Origin: Jatrophihabitans sp.
GTDB lineage: Bacteria; Actinomycetota; Actinomycetes; Mycobacteriales; Jatrophihabitantaceae
Assembly (NCBI GenBank): GCA_036399055.1
Contig: DASWNX010000020.1
Location: forward strand, 1 to 64,000
DNA length: 64,000 nucleotides
Direction of reading: 5' to 3'
The notes beneath the pieces were generated by a model. The model was not told the origin of the DNA. It saw only the letters and a program-made list of their open reading frames with translations, and did not search any database. This document shows positions 19,006 to 29,978 of the stretch, piece after piece (position 1 is the first letter of the stretch; the number at the start of each line of letters is the position of its first letter). Made by a program: the position numbers and the translations under genes.

Positions 19006-19364
19006 GCTCCGGGACGCTCCTCGGCGTCAAGGAACCTGGTCACCGCGGTGGCCCCGTCCTCCGGCGCGATGATGTAGCTGCATCCGTCCGGGCCAGCGGT
19101 CGAGCCGTGGACGGTGTCGGCGGGCAGCACGATCTTGGTCCGCGGGGGGCAGGTCTGCCGCCGGACGGCGCCGCTGTCCAGCCAGAAGATCTCCATGCTC
19201 CCGTCGACGACGAACAGGGTCTCGTTAAGGCTGTGCCGGTGCCAGTTGTGGGTCTTGCCCGGCTGGTCATGCTGGTACTCGAAACTTCCCTGCTGTGGCA
19301 GGAACTGAGAGATACGCTCGGCGAGTGCGACGTCGGGCTCAGTGGTGATGACAGGCGATCCCAT
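19002..19364 (-). CDS. single-domain cupin
   Basis: About 120 residues with a complete cupin metal site: H42-R-H44 and E48 in motif 1 (NWHRHSLNETLFVVDG) and H86 in motif 2 (VLPADTVHG). The fold thus has a probable three-His/one-Glu metal centre and could be an oxygenase, a rearrangement catalyst or a small-molecule binder. The ATG at 19364 is preferred because GGGAG lies seven bases before it; a GTG at 19385 that overlaps the upstream stop is the alternative. Being between an N-oxygenase-like gene and two ligases, it is probably a tailoring enzyme. Confidence 0.82.
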   Translation of the reverse strand: MGSPVITTEPDVALAERISQFLPQQGSFEYQHDQPGKTHNWHRHSLNETLFVVDGSMEIFWLDSGAVRRQTCPPRTKIVLPADTVHGSTAGPDGCSYIIAPEDGATAVTRFLDAEERPGA

Positions 19365-19381
19365 GGCTGTTCTCCCGCCCG

Positions 19382-20173
19382 TCACGCGTGGGGGCTGTCG
19401 GCCAACGACCGCCGCGCGTGTGCCATCGGGCAGCCGCGCGAGGTGTCGATCGGCTGGTTCTCGTCATCGAGGAAGTACTGGGTCCACTCCATGTTCCCCG
19501 GCTCGCCGAAGCTGCCCAGCAACGGCGTCTGCTCGACCGCGTCGTACTCGCGCAGCCGGCGGCGGATGACATTGCGGGCGCGGTCCCCGGTCGGCGTGCC
19601 TGCCTTGAGGTCGTCGAAGACGAAGCGCGGCTGAAAGGTGACCGTGAAGTACTCCGAATACCGGCTGCGGCGCTGGTGATGGTGCGGGGTGTTGGCCACC
19701 ACGAACATGGGTGTGGAGTTGAACGAGAACTCCCAGGTCGACTCTTGAGGGTCGTCAGAGATTCCCTCTGGCCACTCGCTGACGTCATTGGCCTGGACCT
19801 CGGCCAAGAGGCTCCAGAAGTGCTGGCGATACTCCTCGAGTGAGTCCACACCGGGCTCGAAATCGAAGAAGCACACCAGGGAAGTGCGGATGCCCAACGA
19901 CTCGGCGATGGCGGTGAACTCCCGCAGAGCGCTGGCCAGCGTCGCGACCCGCTGCTCTCCCGCCGGGATGAAGCTGTAGCGAAGGGTGCCTCTGCGAACG
20001 GCGTCGACTCCGAAGATGCAGGGAAAGAGAGCGTCGTCGCTCAACATGCGCTCGCGGAAGAAGTCAACCGCGAGACGTTCCCAGGTTCCAGACGGGTCCT
20101 GGTGCGGGTGCATGAGCAGTGAGGCTTGCTCACGGTCTGGGACAGACGGAACAGCGCTGGTCGAGGACTTCAT
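19382..20173 (-). CDS. YqcI/YcgG-family protein, heme N-oxygenase-like (DcsA relative)
   Basis: About 263 residues matching the YqcI/YcgG family along its length: FPCIFGVDAVRRGTLRYSFI (50-69), SLVCFFDFEPG (98-108), the STWEFSFNSTPMFVVANTP strand followed by three histidines (164-166) and RRSRY, FTVTFQPRFVFDDL (176-189), and NMEWTQYFLDDENQPID near the end. The characterised member DcsA of the D-cycloserine pathway is a heme enzyme that N-hydroxylates L-arginine; most others are unstudied. It is the first gene of the operon. The ATG at 20173 with GGAG ten bases upstream is preferred over an ATG at 20191. Arginine as substrate is inference only. Confidence 0.85.
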   Translation of the reverse strand: MKSSTSAVPSVPDREQASLLMHPHQDPSGTWERLAVDFFRERMLSDDALFPCIFGVDAVRRGTLRYSFIPAGEQRVATLASALREFTAIAESLGIRTSLVCFFDFEPGVDSLEEYRQHFWSLLAEVQANDVSEWPEGISDDPQESTWEFSFNSTPMFVVANTPHHHQRRSRYSEYFTVTFQPRFVFDDLKAGTPTGDRARNVIRRRLREYDAVEQTPLLGSFGEPGNMEWTQYFLDDENQPIDTSRGCPMAHARRSLADSPHA

Positions 20174-20605
20174 AGGTTCGGGACTCCACATCGGTTCGGT
20201 GCCGGCCGCCGGACACCAGGCGCATAAGTGCGCCGGTTAACTAATTGTCCGGATATGTGACAAATCGATCATTGATAAAGCCTCATCCGCCTACTGGCGG
20301 ATGAGGCGAACTATTACGAAGAGGCCTTAGGTACGAAAGATGAAAGCACATTGCCCGTCATTTTGGCAATTTGTGATCCGAGCAACACTGTCTGCGCCCT
20401 ATGCCTTTACTGGCTGCAGTGCGAGGAGCCCGAATTAGGGCTTTTGAATGCGAATTGGTCTTCTCATGCGGCAGCGCGCCCCGCCCGGCGCCCGACTCGT
20501 GCCTGGAGCCGGGCAGGCGGTGGCCTCACTCGCGGGGAAGGAGCGGGCTGCCCTCAGCGTGAGACCGCAACGGCCTCATCGGAGACGAGGATCACGCGGC
20601 GGCGG
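20174..20605. other. AT-richer regulatory gap between gatB and the biosynthetic operon
   Basis: About 430 non-coding bases, clearly AT-richer than the neighbours from 20235 to 20460. It holds an inverted repeat GGCGCA-TAAG-TGCGCC (20219-20234), a 12-bp perfect hairpin (20280-20307), and a third inverted repeat attgcc ... ggcaat (20350-20370). On the minus strand TTGTCA (rc of 20254-20259) could be a -35, but no convincing -10 follows. The region likely carries the operon promoter, operators and the gatCAB terminator. Confidence 0.55.
20280..20307. terminator. 12-bp perfect hairpin, likely terminator
   Basis: Arms gcctcatccgcc (20280-20291) and ggcggatgaggc (20296-20307) flank the loop tact. 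Read on the minus strand it is followed by TTTATCAATG, a weak U-tract, so it could stop transcription coming from gatCAB, whose stop is 300 bp upstream. It lies 106 bp before the start of the YqcI-like gene, so it could instead be a 5' regulatory element of that operon. Confidence 0.6.
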
Positions 20606-22120
20606 TCAGTCAGAGGGCGCGACGACGCCGAGCCGTTCGAACAGGATGGCCTTGACGGTGGCCGCGTCGGCCTGGCCCCGAGTCGCTTTCATGACCGAGC
20701 CGACCAGCACGCCGACCGCCGGCAGCTTGCCGCCGCGCACCTTCTCGGCGATGTCGGGGTTGGCCGCGATCGCGGCGTCGGCGGCCTCGGTGAGCGCGGT
20801 GGTGTCTGACACCACCGCCAGGCCGCGGTCAGCGATCACCTGCTCGACTTCGGTCCCGGTCTCCAGCACCGCGGCCACCACCTGCCGGCCCAGCGCCGTG
20901 GACAGCGTGCCGGCGCCGACCAACTCGATGACCTTGGCGACCTGCGCCGGCGTGATCGCCAGCGCCGACACCTCGACCTCGCGCGCGTTGGCCAGCTGAG
21001 AGAGATAGCCCAGCCACCAGTTGCGCGCCTCAGCGGCCGGCGCGCCGGCCGCGACGGTGTCGGCGAAGGCATCGACCGCTCCGGCGTTGACCAGTGACCG
21101 CAGCTCCTCAGCGCTCAGCCCGAGCTCGGCACGCAGCCGGGTCCGGCGGGCGGCGGGCAGCTCGGGAAGGCCGGCGCGAAGCTCGGCGACCCAGTCGGCG
21201 TCCGGCGCCACCGGAACGAGGTCGGGCTCGGGGAAGTAGCGGTAGTCGGTGGCCTCTTCTTTGCTGCGCCCGGACCGAGTCTGACCGGTGGTCTCCTGGA
21301 AGTGCCGGGTCTCCTGCTTGATCCGGCCACCGGCGTCGAGGATGCCGGCCTGCCGGATCATCTCCGAACGCATCGCCCGCTCGACGCTGCGCAGCGAGTT
21401 CACATTCTTGGTCTCGGTCCGGGTGCCCCACTCTGCCGAGCCGACCGGTGACAGCGAGGTGTTGACGTCACAGCGCAGGCTGCCCTGCTCCATCTTGACG
21501 TCGGAGACCCCGAGGGTGCGCAGGATGTCACGCAGCTCTGCCACGTAGGCCCGGGCGACCTCCGGCGCCATCGCACCGGCGCCCTCGACCGGCTTGGTGA
21601 CGATCTCGACCAGCGGGATCCCGGCGCGGTTGAAGTCCACCAGCGAGTAGTCCGCGCCGTGGATGCGTCCGGTCGCGCCCCCCACGTGGGTGTTCTTGCC
21701 GGTGTCCTCCTCAAGGTGCACCCGCTCGATGCCGATTCGCACCAGCCGGCCGTCGACCTCGACGTCGAGGTGGCCCTCGCCGCAGATCGGCTCGTCGTAC
21801 TGGGAGATCTGGTAATTCTTCGGCATGTCCGGGTAGAAGTAGTTCTTGCGCGAGAACCGGCACCACGAGGCGATCGTGCAGTTCAGCGCCAGGCCGATCT
21901 TGATCGCGTACTCGATGGCGGCGGCGTTCACCACCGGCAACGCCCCGGGCATGCCCAGGCACACCGGGCAGGTGTGGGTGTTGGGTTCTGCGCCGAAGAC
22001 GGTGGAGCAACCGCAGAACATCTTCGAGGCGGTGCTCAGCTCGACGTGGGTCTCCAGGCCGAACACCGGCTGGTACCTGGTCAGGACGTCGTCGTAGGCG
22101 GGGTCCAGGGTCTGGGTCAT
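20606..22120 (-). CDS. gatB: aspartyl/glutamyl-tRNA amidotransferase subunit B
   Basis: The 504-residue protein has [17 protein letters not shown] at the N-terminus, a zinc site with CGCSTVF and [14 protein letters not shown], the [20 protein letters not shown] signature, and the C-terminal helical YqeY-like tail (residues 350-500). It activates the glutamate of misacylated tRNA-Gln (or aspartate of tRNA-Asn) and delivers ammonia from GatA. Third gene of gatCAB; the ATG overlaps the gatA stop by 4 bp. Confidence 0.98.
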   Translation of the reverse strand: MTQTLDPAYDDVLTRYQPVFGLETHVELSTASKMFCGCSTVFGAEPNTHTCPVCLGMPGALPVVNAAAIEYAIKIGLALNCTIASWCRFSRKNYFYPDMPKNYQISQYDEPICGEGHLDVEVDGRLVRIGIERVHLEEDTGKNTHVGGATGRIHGADYSLVDFNRAGIPLVEIVTKPVEGAGAMAPEVARAYVAELRDILRTLGVSDVKMEQGSLRCDVNTSLSPVGSAEWGTRTETKNVNSLRSVERAMRSEMIRQAGILDAGGRIKQETRHFQETTGQTRSGRSKEEATDYRYFPEPDLVPVAPDADWVAELRAGLPELPAARRTRLRAELGLSAEELRSLVNAGAVDAFADTVAAGAPAAEARNWWLGYLSQLANAREVEVSALAITPAQVAKVIELVGAGTLSTALGRQVVAAVLETGTEVEQVIADRGLAVVSDTTALTEAADAAIAANPDIAEKVRGGKLPAVGVLVGSVMKATRGQADAATVKAILFERLGVVAPSD

Positions 22121-23664
22121 CGCGCTGCTCCCTCCGCGCCGGCCCCGACCACGTCAAGCCGGGGAGCGCCCTTGAGGATCGGGCCGTTACTGGCGACGTA
22201 AGCCGCCTCGAAGGCGGCTCCCACCCGGTAGCAGCGGTCGTCGGCCATCGCCGGCGCCATGATCTGCAGGCCGACCGGCAAGGCCGGGCCGGTCTCGTCG
22301 GAGAGCCCGCACGGCACCGAGATCGCGGGAGTGCCGGCCAGCGAGGCAGGCAGCGTGCACAGGTCGTTGACATACATCGCCATCGGGTCCTCGACTCGCT
22401 CGCCGACACCGAAGGCCACGAACGGCGAGGTCGGCGAGACCAGCACGTCGACCTGGCCGAACGCGCGGGTGAAGTCCTCGGCGATCAGGGTGCGGACCTT
22501 CTGCGCCTGCCCGTAGTAGGCGTCGTAGTAACCGGAGGACAGCGCGTAGGTGCCGATCATGATGCGGCGCTTCACCTCTGCCCCGAAACCGCGTTCGCGG
22601 GTCAGCGACATCACCTCTTCGAGCGAGTGGTCGCCGTCATCGCCGACCCGCAGGCCATAGCGCACCGCGTCGAAGCGGGCCAGGTTTGAAGACGCCTCGC
22701 TGGGAGCGATCAGGTAGTAGGCGGCCAGCGCGTAGTCGAAGTGCGGGCAGGACACCTCGACGATCTCGGCGCCGAGGGACCGCAGGGTGAGCACCGCCTC
22801 GCGGAAGGCTGCCAGCACGCCTTCTTGATAGCCGCCGCCGAGGCCGGTCAACTCGCTCACGACGCCGATCCGGACGCCGGTCAGATCGCCCCGAGCGCCC
22901 TCGCGTGCCGCGGCCACCACGTCGGGGCCGGCCTGTGGGATCGAGGTCGAGTCCAAGGGGTCGTGACCGGACAGCACCTCGTGCAGCAGGGCGGTGTCCA
23001 GGACCGTCCGGCCGAACGGCCCGGCCTGGTCGAGTGAGGAGGAGAAGGCGATCAGGCCGTACCGGCTGACCGCGCCATAGGTGGGCTTGTGACCGACGAT
23101 GCCGGTGACCGCGGCCGGTTGGCGGATCGAGCCGCCGGTGTCGGTGCCGATCGCCAATGGCGCCTGCAAGGCCGCCACCGCCGCCGAGGAGCCGCCGGAC
23201 GAGCCGCCCGGCACCCGGGACAGGTCCCAGGGATTGCGCGTCACGTGATAGGCCGAGTTCTCGGTGGAGGACCCCATCGCGAACTCGTCCATGTTGGTCT
23301 TACCCAGCATCACGATGCCGGCGTCGAGGACCCGGCGGGTCACCGTCGCGTCATAGGGCGGGATCCAGCCCTGCAGGATTCTCGAGCCCGAGGTGGTCGG
23401 CAGCCCTTTGGTGACCACCACGTCCTTCATGGCCAGCGGGACGCCTGCCAGCGGACCCAGCGGCTGGCCTGCCCGACGCTGGTCATCGACCGCCTTGGCC
23501 GCGGCCAGAGCGCCTGCGGTGTCGACATGCAGGAAGGCCTTGACCTGGGAGTCCACGTCGGTGATCCGGTCCAGGTGGGCCTGAGCGACCTCGACCGCGC
23601 TGGCCTCCCCGGCGGCGATCGTCGCCGCGGTCTGGGCGGCGCTGAGTTCGATGAGCTCGGCCAC
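22117..23664 (-). CDS. gatA: aspartyl/glutamyl-tRNA amidotransferase subunit A
   Basis: About 515 residues of the amidase-signature family. The Ser-cisSer-Lys triad is visible: Lys in [14 protein letters not shown], and the serines in [15 protein letters not shown] and [14 protein letters not shown]. GatA hydrolyses glutamine to supply ammonia. The reading frame is open far upstream, but the gene starts at the GTG at 23664, which overlaps the gatC stop and follows a GAGGAGGAG ribosome site; the product then begins [20 protein letters not shown] as expected for the family. Confidence 0.97.
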   Translation of the reverse strand: MAELIELSAAQTAATIAAGEASAVEVAQAHLDRITDVDSQVKAFLHVDTAGALAAAKAVDDQRRAGQPLGPLAGVPLAMKDVVVTKGLPTTSGSRILQGWIPPYDATVTRRVLDAGIVMLGKTNMDEFAMGSSTENSAYHVTRNPWDLSRVPGGSSGGSSAAVAALQAPLAIGTDTGGSIRQPAAVTGIVGHKPTYGAVSRYGLIAFSSSLDQAGPFGRTVLDTALLHEVLSGHDPLDSTSIPQAGPDVVAAAREGARGDLTGVRIGVVSELTGLGGGYQEGVLAAFREAVLTLRSLGAEIVEVSCPHFDYALAAYYLIAPSEASSNLARFDAVRYGLRVGDDGDHSLEEVMSLTRERGFGAEVKRRIMIGTYALSSGYYDAYYGQAQKVRTLIAEDFTRAFGQVDVLVSPTSPFVAFGVGERVEDPMAMYVNDLCTLPASLAGTPAISVPCGLSDETGPALPVGLQIMAPAMADDRCYRVGAAFEAAYVASNGPILKGAPRLDVVGAGAEGAAR

Positions 23665-23975
23665 TACTCCTCCTCGCCCAGGATCTGCGGAACGCGGAAC
23701 CGGTCGTCCTCCACCGCGGGGGCGCCGGCGAGCACCGACTCGCGGGGCAACGAGGCGACCACGACGTCTGGACGTAGGACGTTGCGCAACGGCACCGCGT
23801 GCGAGGTCGGCTGGATGTCGGCGGCGGCGACATCGCCGATGCGGGCCACCGAGCCGAGAATGACATCGAGCTGGCCGGCGAACAGGTCCAGCTCGTCCTC
23901 GGTCACCGCCAGCCGGGCCAACCGGGCCAGGTGCGCGACTTCGTCGCGGGTCAGGGTCGATCGATCGTCGGACAC
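23664..23975 (-). CDS. gatC: aspartyl/glutamyl-tRNA amidotransferase subunit C
   Basis: A 103-residue protein: [20 protein letters not shown], the amphipathic helix [20 protein letters not shown], and the conserved [18 protein letters not shown] and [18 protein letters not shown] segments. It belts GatA and GatB together. The GTG start at 23975 is preceded after eight bases by TAGACT (23984-23989), so the gatCAB transcript may be leaderless. Confidence 0.96.
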   Translation of the reverse strand: MSDDRSTLTRDEVAHLARLARLAVTEDELDLFAGQLDVILGSVARIGDVAAADIQPTSHAVPLRNVLRPDVVVASLPRESVLAGAPAVEDDRFRVPQILGEEE

Positions 23976-24119
23976 GACTGCAGAGTCTAGAGCTCCACCG
24001 CCCGGACACCGACCTGCCCCGCCACCGGCTCCAGCGGCTGCCTCTGCGCAGCAGCGTTCGCACCTGATCGGCACGGCGCGGGTAACCCCCAGGACACCTG
24101 GGCACGGCACACTAGGCGG

Positions 24120-24779
24120 GTGTCCTACCTGATACGCGTGGTTCTGCCCGACCGCCCGGGCGCGCTCGGCGCGGTCGCCTCGGCGCTGGGCCATGCCGGC
24201 GGCGACATCCTCAGCGTCGACATCGTCGAGCGCTCGGGCGGTCAGGCGACCGATGACCTGGTGGTCGAGCTGCCTCCGGACAAGCTGGCCGACTCGCTGA
24301 TCACCGCCGCGGCCAGCGTGCCAGGCGTGCGGGTCGAGTCGATCCGACCGTACGCCGGGGTGATCGACCCGTTCCGCGAGCTGGAGCTGTTGGAGAAGCT
24401 CGCCATCAGCGCCGAGGACGCCTCCGTCGTGCTGGCCGACGGGGTCTGCCGGCTGTTCCGCTCAGGCTGGGCCCTGGTGCTGCAGGCCCCGAGCCAGGAC
24501 GGCGCCTCGGTGGTGCTCGCCCGCAGCGCGGCCGCCCCCGAGCTTGACACCCTGCCGACGCCCTGGTGGCCGCCAAGCCCCTCGCGCGCGCTGGACGCCG
24601 AAGAGGCCTGGGCCCCGCAGAGCTGGGCGAGCTTGGGCACCGAGTTGGCGGTGGCGCCGCTTGGCGGCAATGCGATCCTCGTTGGCCGGCCGGCGCTGCG
24701 CTGGCTGGCCAGTGAGATCATCCGGCTGTCGCACCTGGCCTCGATCGCGGCGACCGTGCTCGACCCGACTCCGTCCTGA
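24120..24779 (+). CDS. ACT-domain protein (Rv3013-like)
   Basis: The 219-residue protein has an N-terminal ACT domain ([30 protein letters not shown], residues 1-75) with the ligand-binding DRPGALG loop. A second uncharacterised half (85-215) includes [20 protein letters not shown], a GAF-like or degenerate fold with [20 protein letters not shown] at the end. A protein of this type lies between gatC and ligA in mycobacteria (Rv3013). ACT domains bind amino acids; the output here is unknown. GTG start; divergent from gatC. Confidence 0.82.
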   Translation: MSYLIRVVLPDRPGALGAVASALGHAGGDILSVDIVERSGGQATDDLVVELPPDKLADSLITAAASVPGVRVESIRPYAGVIDPFRELELLEKLAISAEDASVVLADGVCRLFRSGWALVLQAPSQDGASVVLARSAAAPELDTLPTPWWPPSPSRALDAEEAWAPQSWASLGTELAVAPLGGNAILVGRPALRWLASEIIRLSHLASIAATVLDPTPS

Positions 24780-24791
24780 GCATCGATTCCT

Positions 24792-26999
<2,208 letters not shown>

Positions 27000-27065
27000 T
27001 TACCGTCCGGCGCCGACAGCCGTGCTCGGCTGGCAGGCTGGAAACGGCGAGGGCCGAAGGTGCGG

Positions 27066-27178
27066 CCGATGAGCGCTCGCGCGAAGAGCCAGGAGGCCAG
27101 ATGAGGGAGCATCGCAGGCGCGACAGCGCCGAGGAGCGGACCTCATCGACCGATGAGCGCTCGCGCGAAGAGCCAGGA
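27066..27178 (+). repeat. dispersed element with two ccgatgagcgctcgcgcgaa segments (84-bp period)
   Basis: The segment ccgatgagcgctcgcgcgaa plus gagccaggag occurs at 27066-27095 and 27150-27179, 84 bp apart, with atgagggagcatcgcagg between. These are the same end segments as in the 75-bp repeats at 5405-5560, read in the other orientation. The element ends just before the ribosome site and ATG of the gene at 27186, and its mini-frames end in ATGA or TGAGATG overlaps that lead into that start. Confidence 0.8.
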
Positions 27179-27185
27179 GACTGAG

Positions 27186-27851
27186 ATGACCGAGCACCCG
27201 CAGAGCCGGCCCGAGCGGGTACGGCCCAGCCGGATGGCCGACCGGGTCAGCGCCGATCAGGCGGTGCTGCGCCAGTTGCTCGCCGACGTCCCGGTCGGGC
27301 ACGTCGGCTTCGTCACCGAGGACGGCCAGCCGTTCGTGCTGCCGACCGCGGTCGGCCTCGACGGCTCCGACGTTCTGCTGCACGGCTCGACCGGGTCGCG
27401 ATGGCTGCGGCTGCTTGCGACCGGCATCCCGGTGTCGTTGGCGGTGACCGCGGTCGATGGCTTGCTGGTGGCCAGGTCGGCCTTCGAGTCCTCGATGCAC
27501 TATCGCAGCGCGGTGTTGTTCGGCCGCTGCGTCGCGCTGGAGGGCGAGGCGAAGCTGACCGCTCTGGACGCCATCACCGAGGCGTTGATCCCCGGCCGAG
27601 TCGCCGAGGTGCGCCGGCCGAGCGCGAAGGAGCTGGCCGCCACCCTGGTGCTGCGGATGAACGTCGAGGACTGGAGCGTCAAGGTCGCCGGCGGCCAGCC
27701 GGCCGACCCGGCCGAGGACGTGGCGGGACCGGCCTGGGCCGGTGTCCTGCCCTTGGTCAGCCGTTACACCGCAGCGCTGGACGCGCCGGACCTGCGGCCG
27801 GGAATCGAGGCGCCGCCCTCGGTGCGGCGGCTACTGCAACCAGACAGCTGA
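27186..27851 (+). CDS. FMN-binding pyridoxamine 5'-phosphate oxidase-like protein
   Basis: A 221-residue protein of the flavin-nucleotide-binding PNPOx-like split-barrel class: HVGFVTEDGQPFVLPTAVGLD, VLLHGSTGSRWLRLLATGIPVSLAVTAVDGLLVARSAFESSMHYRSAVLFGR. The AFxSSMHYRSAVLFG region is typical of the COG3467 group, formerly linked to nitroimidazole-type resistance proteins. It probably reduces a small molecule with FMN or F420; substrate unknown. ATG 27186 is chosen because AGGAG lies six bases upstream; upstream in-frame codons belong to the repeat. Confidence 0.85.
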   Translation: MTEHPQSRPERVRPSRMADRVSADQAVLRQLLADVPVGHVGFVTEDGQPFVLPTAVGLDGSDVLLHGSTGSRWLRLLATGIPVSLAVTAVDGLLVARSAFESSMHYRSAVLFGRCVALEGEAKLTALDAITEALIPGRVAEVRRPSAKELAATLVLRMNVEDWSVKVAGGQPADPAEDVAGPAWAGVLPLVSRYTAALDAPDLRPGIEAPPSVRRLLQPDS

Positions 27852-27875
27852 GCCACTGCGCGCCGCTGCCTGAGG

Positions 27876-28709
27876 TCAGGCCGAGGACCGGGTGCGGCGT
27901 TCCAGGGCCGCCTCGAACGGCTCTCCGATCGCCCAGATCGCTTCGAAGGCGCACTGCAGGCTGCTGGTCAACGCCGTGTGCTCGACCAGGATGTTGGTCG
28001 AGGTCAGGGCTCCCGCGATCGGGTCGGTCAGCGAGAACAGCGCCCGGTGCCCGTCGGCCAGGCACAGCTTCATCGGCACCTCTTCGGCCACCCGCGCGCC
28101 CTCACCTGCCTTGATGAACTCCAGGATCTCGGCGACCACCTCGGGGTCGTCGAGGATGCTCGGCTCGTAGATGCAGCGGACGTCGCCGCCGGCCTGCACG
28201 ATCCGGCGGGTCGCTTCCAGGCCCAGCGGGTTGTTAGGCATCGCGTACGGGGACTTGGAGAAGGTCAGCAGCGACCGCTCGGCCTCCCGTTGCAGGTCCC
28301 GGAACCGGGCGCCGACCATGCCTGGATCGCGCAGCACCTCGACGTAGTCCAGCGGCGCGGTCTCCTGCCGGCCGGCGGACCAGGTGTCGCGCAGTTGGGA
28401 CGCCAGATCGGTGGAGTGCGACTCCAGGCCGGCCAGGGCCTGACGCTGCACTGCCAGCAGCCGCTCGACAGCCGCCTCGGGATCGGTTGCCGCGTACCTG
28501 GTCACCGGTCCCGGCCAGTCGCGGGCCAACCCGCGCGAGACCAGGCTGTTGAGCACGTCGTAGATGCGTTGTCGCGGGATGCCGGCTTCGTTGGCCAGCT
28601 CGGACGCGGCGTAGCTCTCTCGCTGGATCAGCGTCAGGTACGCCTTCGCCTCATAGCGCGTCATCCCGAGCTGCACCAGGCCGTGCACCTGCGTGTTCGG
28701 ATCTGCCAT
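27876..28709 (-). CDS. TrmB-family transcriptional regulator
   Basis: A 277-residue regulator with an N-terminal TrmB winged helix (QLGMTRYEAKAYLTLIQRESYAASELANEAGIPRQRIYDVLNSLVSRGLA, residues 11-60), a coiled-coil-like linker around 80-110, and a C-terminal PLD-like sensor region (AERSLLTFSKSPYAMPNNPLGLEATRRIVQAGGDVRCIYE). TrmB proteins usually control sugar or lipid metabolism. The ATG at 28709 has TACGGT six bases upstream; a GTG farther upstream is possible. No obvious target is adjacent, although it faces the flavoprotein gene. Confidence 0.82.
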   Translation of the reverse strand: MADPNTQVHGLVQLGMTRYEAKAYLTLIQRESYAASELANEAGIPRQRIYDVLNSLVSRGLARDWPGPVTRYAATDPEAAVERLLAVQRQALAGLESHSTDLASQLRDTWSAGRQETAPLDYVEVLRDPGMVGARFRDLQREAERSLLTFSKSPYAMPNNPLGLEATRRIVQAGGDVRCIYEPSILDDPEVVAEILEFIKAGEGARVAEEVPMKLCLADGHRALFSLTDPIAGALTSTNILVEHTALTSSLQCAFEAIWAIGEPFEAALERRTRSSA

Positions 28710-28790
28710 CCCCGAACCGTACCTAGCCGCACGCGGGTTCGCGGACATCAGCGCGGGGTAATCACGTGCGAGCCGGGGATTCTCGGCCGA

Positions 28791-29888
28791 TCAGGCCAGC
28801 GCCGCGAGCTGGCCGCAGGCGCCGTCGATCTCCTGGCCGCGGGTGTCGCGGACAGTCACCGGGACGCCGTGGTCGGTCAATCGGGCCACGAACTCCTGCT
28901 CGACCGGCTTGGGCGAGGCGTCCCATTTCGAGCCCGGGGTGGGGTTGAGCGGTATGAGGTTCACGTGCGCCAGCCGGCCCGACAGCAGGGTGCCGAGCAG
29001 GTCGGCTCGCCACGGCTGGTCGTTGATGTCGCGGATCATCGCGTACTCGATCGAGTACCGGCGCCCGGTGCGCGCGGCGTAGGCGTCGGCCGCCTCGAGC
29101 ACTTCGCGAACCTTCCACCGGGTGTTCACCGGCACCAGGGTGTCGCGCAGCTCGTCGTCCGGAGCGTGCAGCGAGACCGCGAGGGTGACGTTGAGCCCCT
29201 CGTCGGCGAGCTTGCCCATGGCCGGCACCAGGCCGACGGTGGAGACCGTGACCGACCGCTGGGACAGGCCCAGACCGGCCGGGGCGGGGTCGATGAGCCG
29301 GTGCAGGGCCGCCACGACCCGCTGGTAGTTGGCCAGCGGCTCCCCCATCCCCATGAACACCACGTTGGACAACCGCACCGGCCCGCCGGGCAGCTCACCC
29401 GCGGCTGCCACCCGGGCGGCGGCCACCGCTTGCTCGACGATCTCGGCGGTGGACAGGTTCCGGCTCAGGCCGCCCTGGCCGGTGGCGCAGAACGGGCAGG
29501 CCATGCCGCAGCCGGCCTGGCTGGAGATGCAGACCGTGAGCCGGTCGCGGTAACGCATCAGGACGCTCTCGACCAGGGTGCCGTCGTGCAGCCGCCACAG
29601 CGTCTTGCGGGTGGTTCCCTGGTCGGTCTCGACGTGACGCACCTCGGTCAGCAACGGCGGGAGCAACGCCGAGCTCAGCCGGTCCCGGACCGCCGCGGGC
29701 AGGTCGGTCATGGCCGCCGGGTCGTTCTCCAGCCTGCCGAAGTAGTGCCGAGACAGCTGGTCGGCGCGAAACGCCTTCTCGCCGAGCTCGGTCACCGCGC
29801 TGCGGCGCTCGGCCGGCGAGAGGTCGGCGAGATGGCGCGGCGGCATCGCCTTGCGCGGGGTGTCGAAGATCAGTGGAAGCGAGGTCAT
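28791..29888 (-). CDS. rlmN: 23S rRNA/tRNA adenine-C2 methyltransferase (dual specificity radical SAM)
   Basis: About 365 residues. The radical-SAM cluster motif is [14 protein letters not shown], preceded by the [21 protein letters not shown] core and followed by [15 protein letters not shown] (SAM binding), [24 protein letters not shown]-type region and the methyl-carrying cysteine region near GACGQLAAL. The N-terminal HhH-like accessory domain includes [15 protein letters not shown]. It methylates C2 of A2503 of 23S rRNA and A37 of some tRNAs. ATG 29888 gives [20 protein letters not shown], matching known N-termini; an upstream extension is unlikely. Confidence 0.95.
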   Translation of the reverse strand: MTSLPLIFDTPRKAMPPRHLADLSPAERRSAVTELGEKAFRADQLSRHYFGRLENDPAAMTDLPAAVRDRLSSALLPPLLTEVRHVETDQGTTRKTLWRLHDGTLVESVLMRYRDRLTVCISSQAGCGMACPFCATGQGGLSRNLSTAEIVEQAVAAARVAAAGELPGGPVRLSNVVFMGMGEPLANYQRVVAALHRLIDPAPAGLGLSQRSVTVSTVGLVPAMGKLADEGLNVTLAVSLHAPDDELRDTLVPVNTRWKVREVLEAADAYAARTGRRYSIEYAMIRDINDQPWRADLLGTLLSGRLAHVNLIPLNPTPGSKWDASPKPVEQEFVARLTDHGVPVTVRDTRGQEIDGACGQLAALA

Positions 29889-29978
29889 CAGGTGTTCCAT
29901 CATCCCATGGCCGCGGGGTCCTGGCGCACGAGTGCGGTGGCGACCCACGCCGGTGAGCGCGATCGCCGAGAGCAGGCC

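Noticed and set aside
22117-24105. A 662-residue version of GatA
   Set aside because: The first 147 residues are out-of-frame sequence of gatC and its upstream region; the true GTG is at 23664 with a strong ribosome site.
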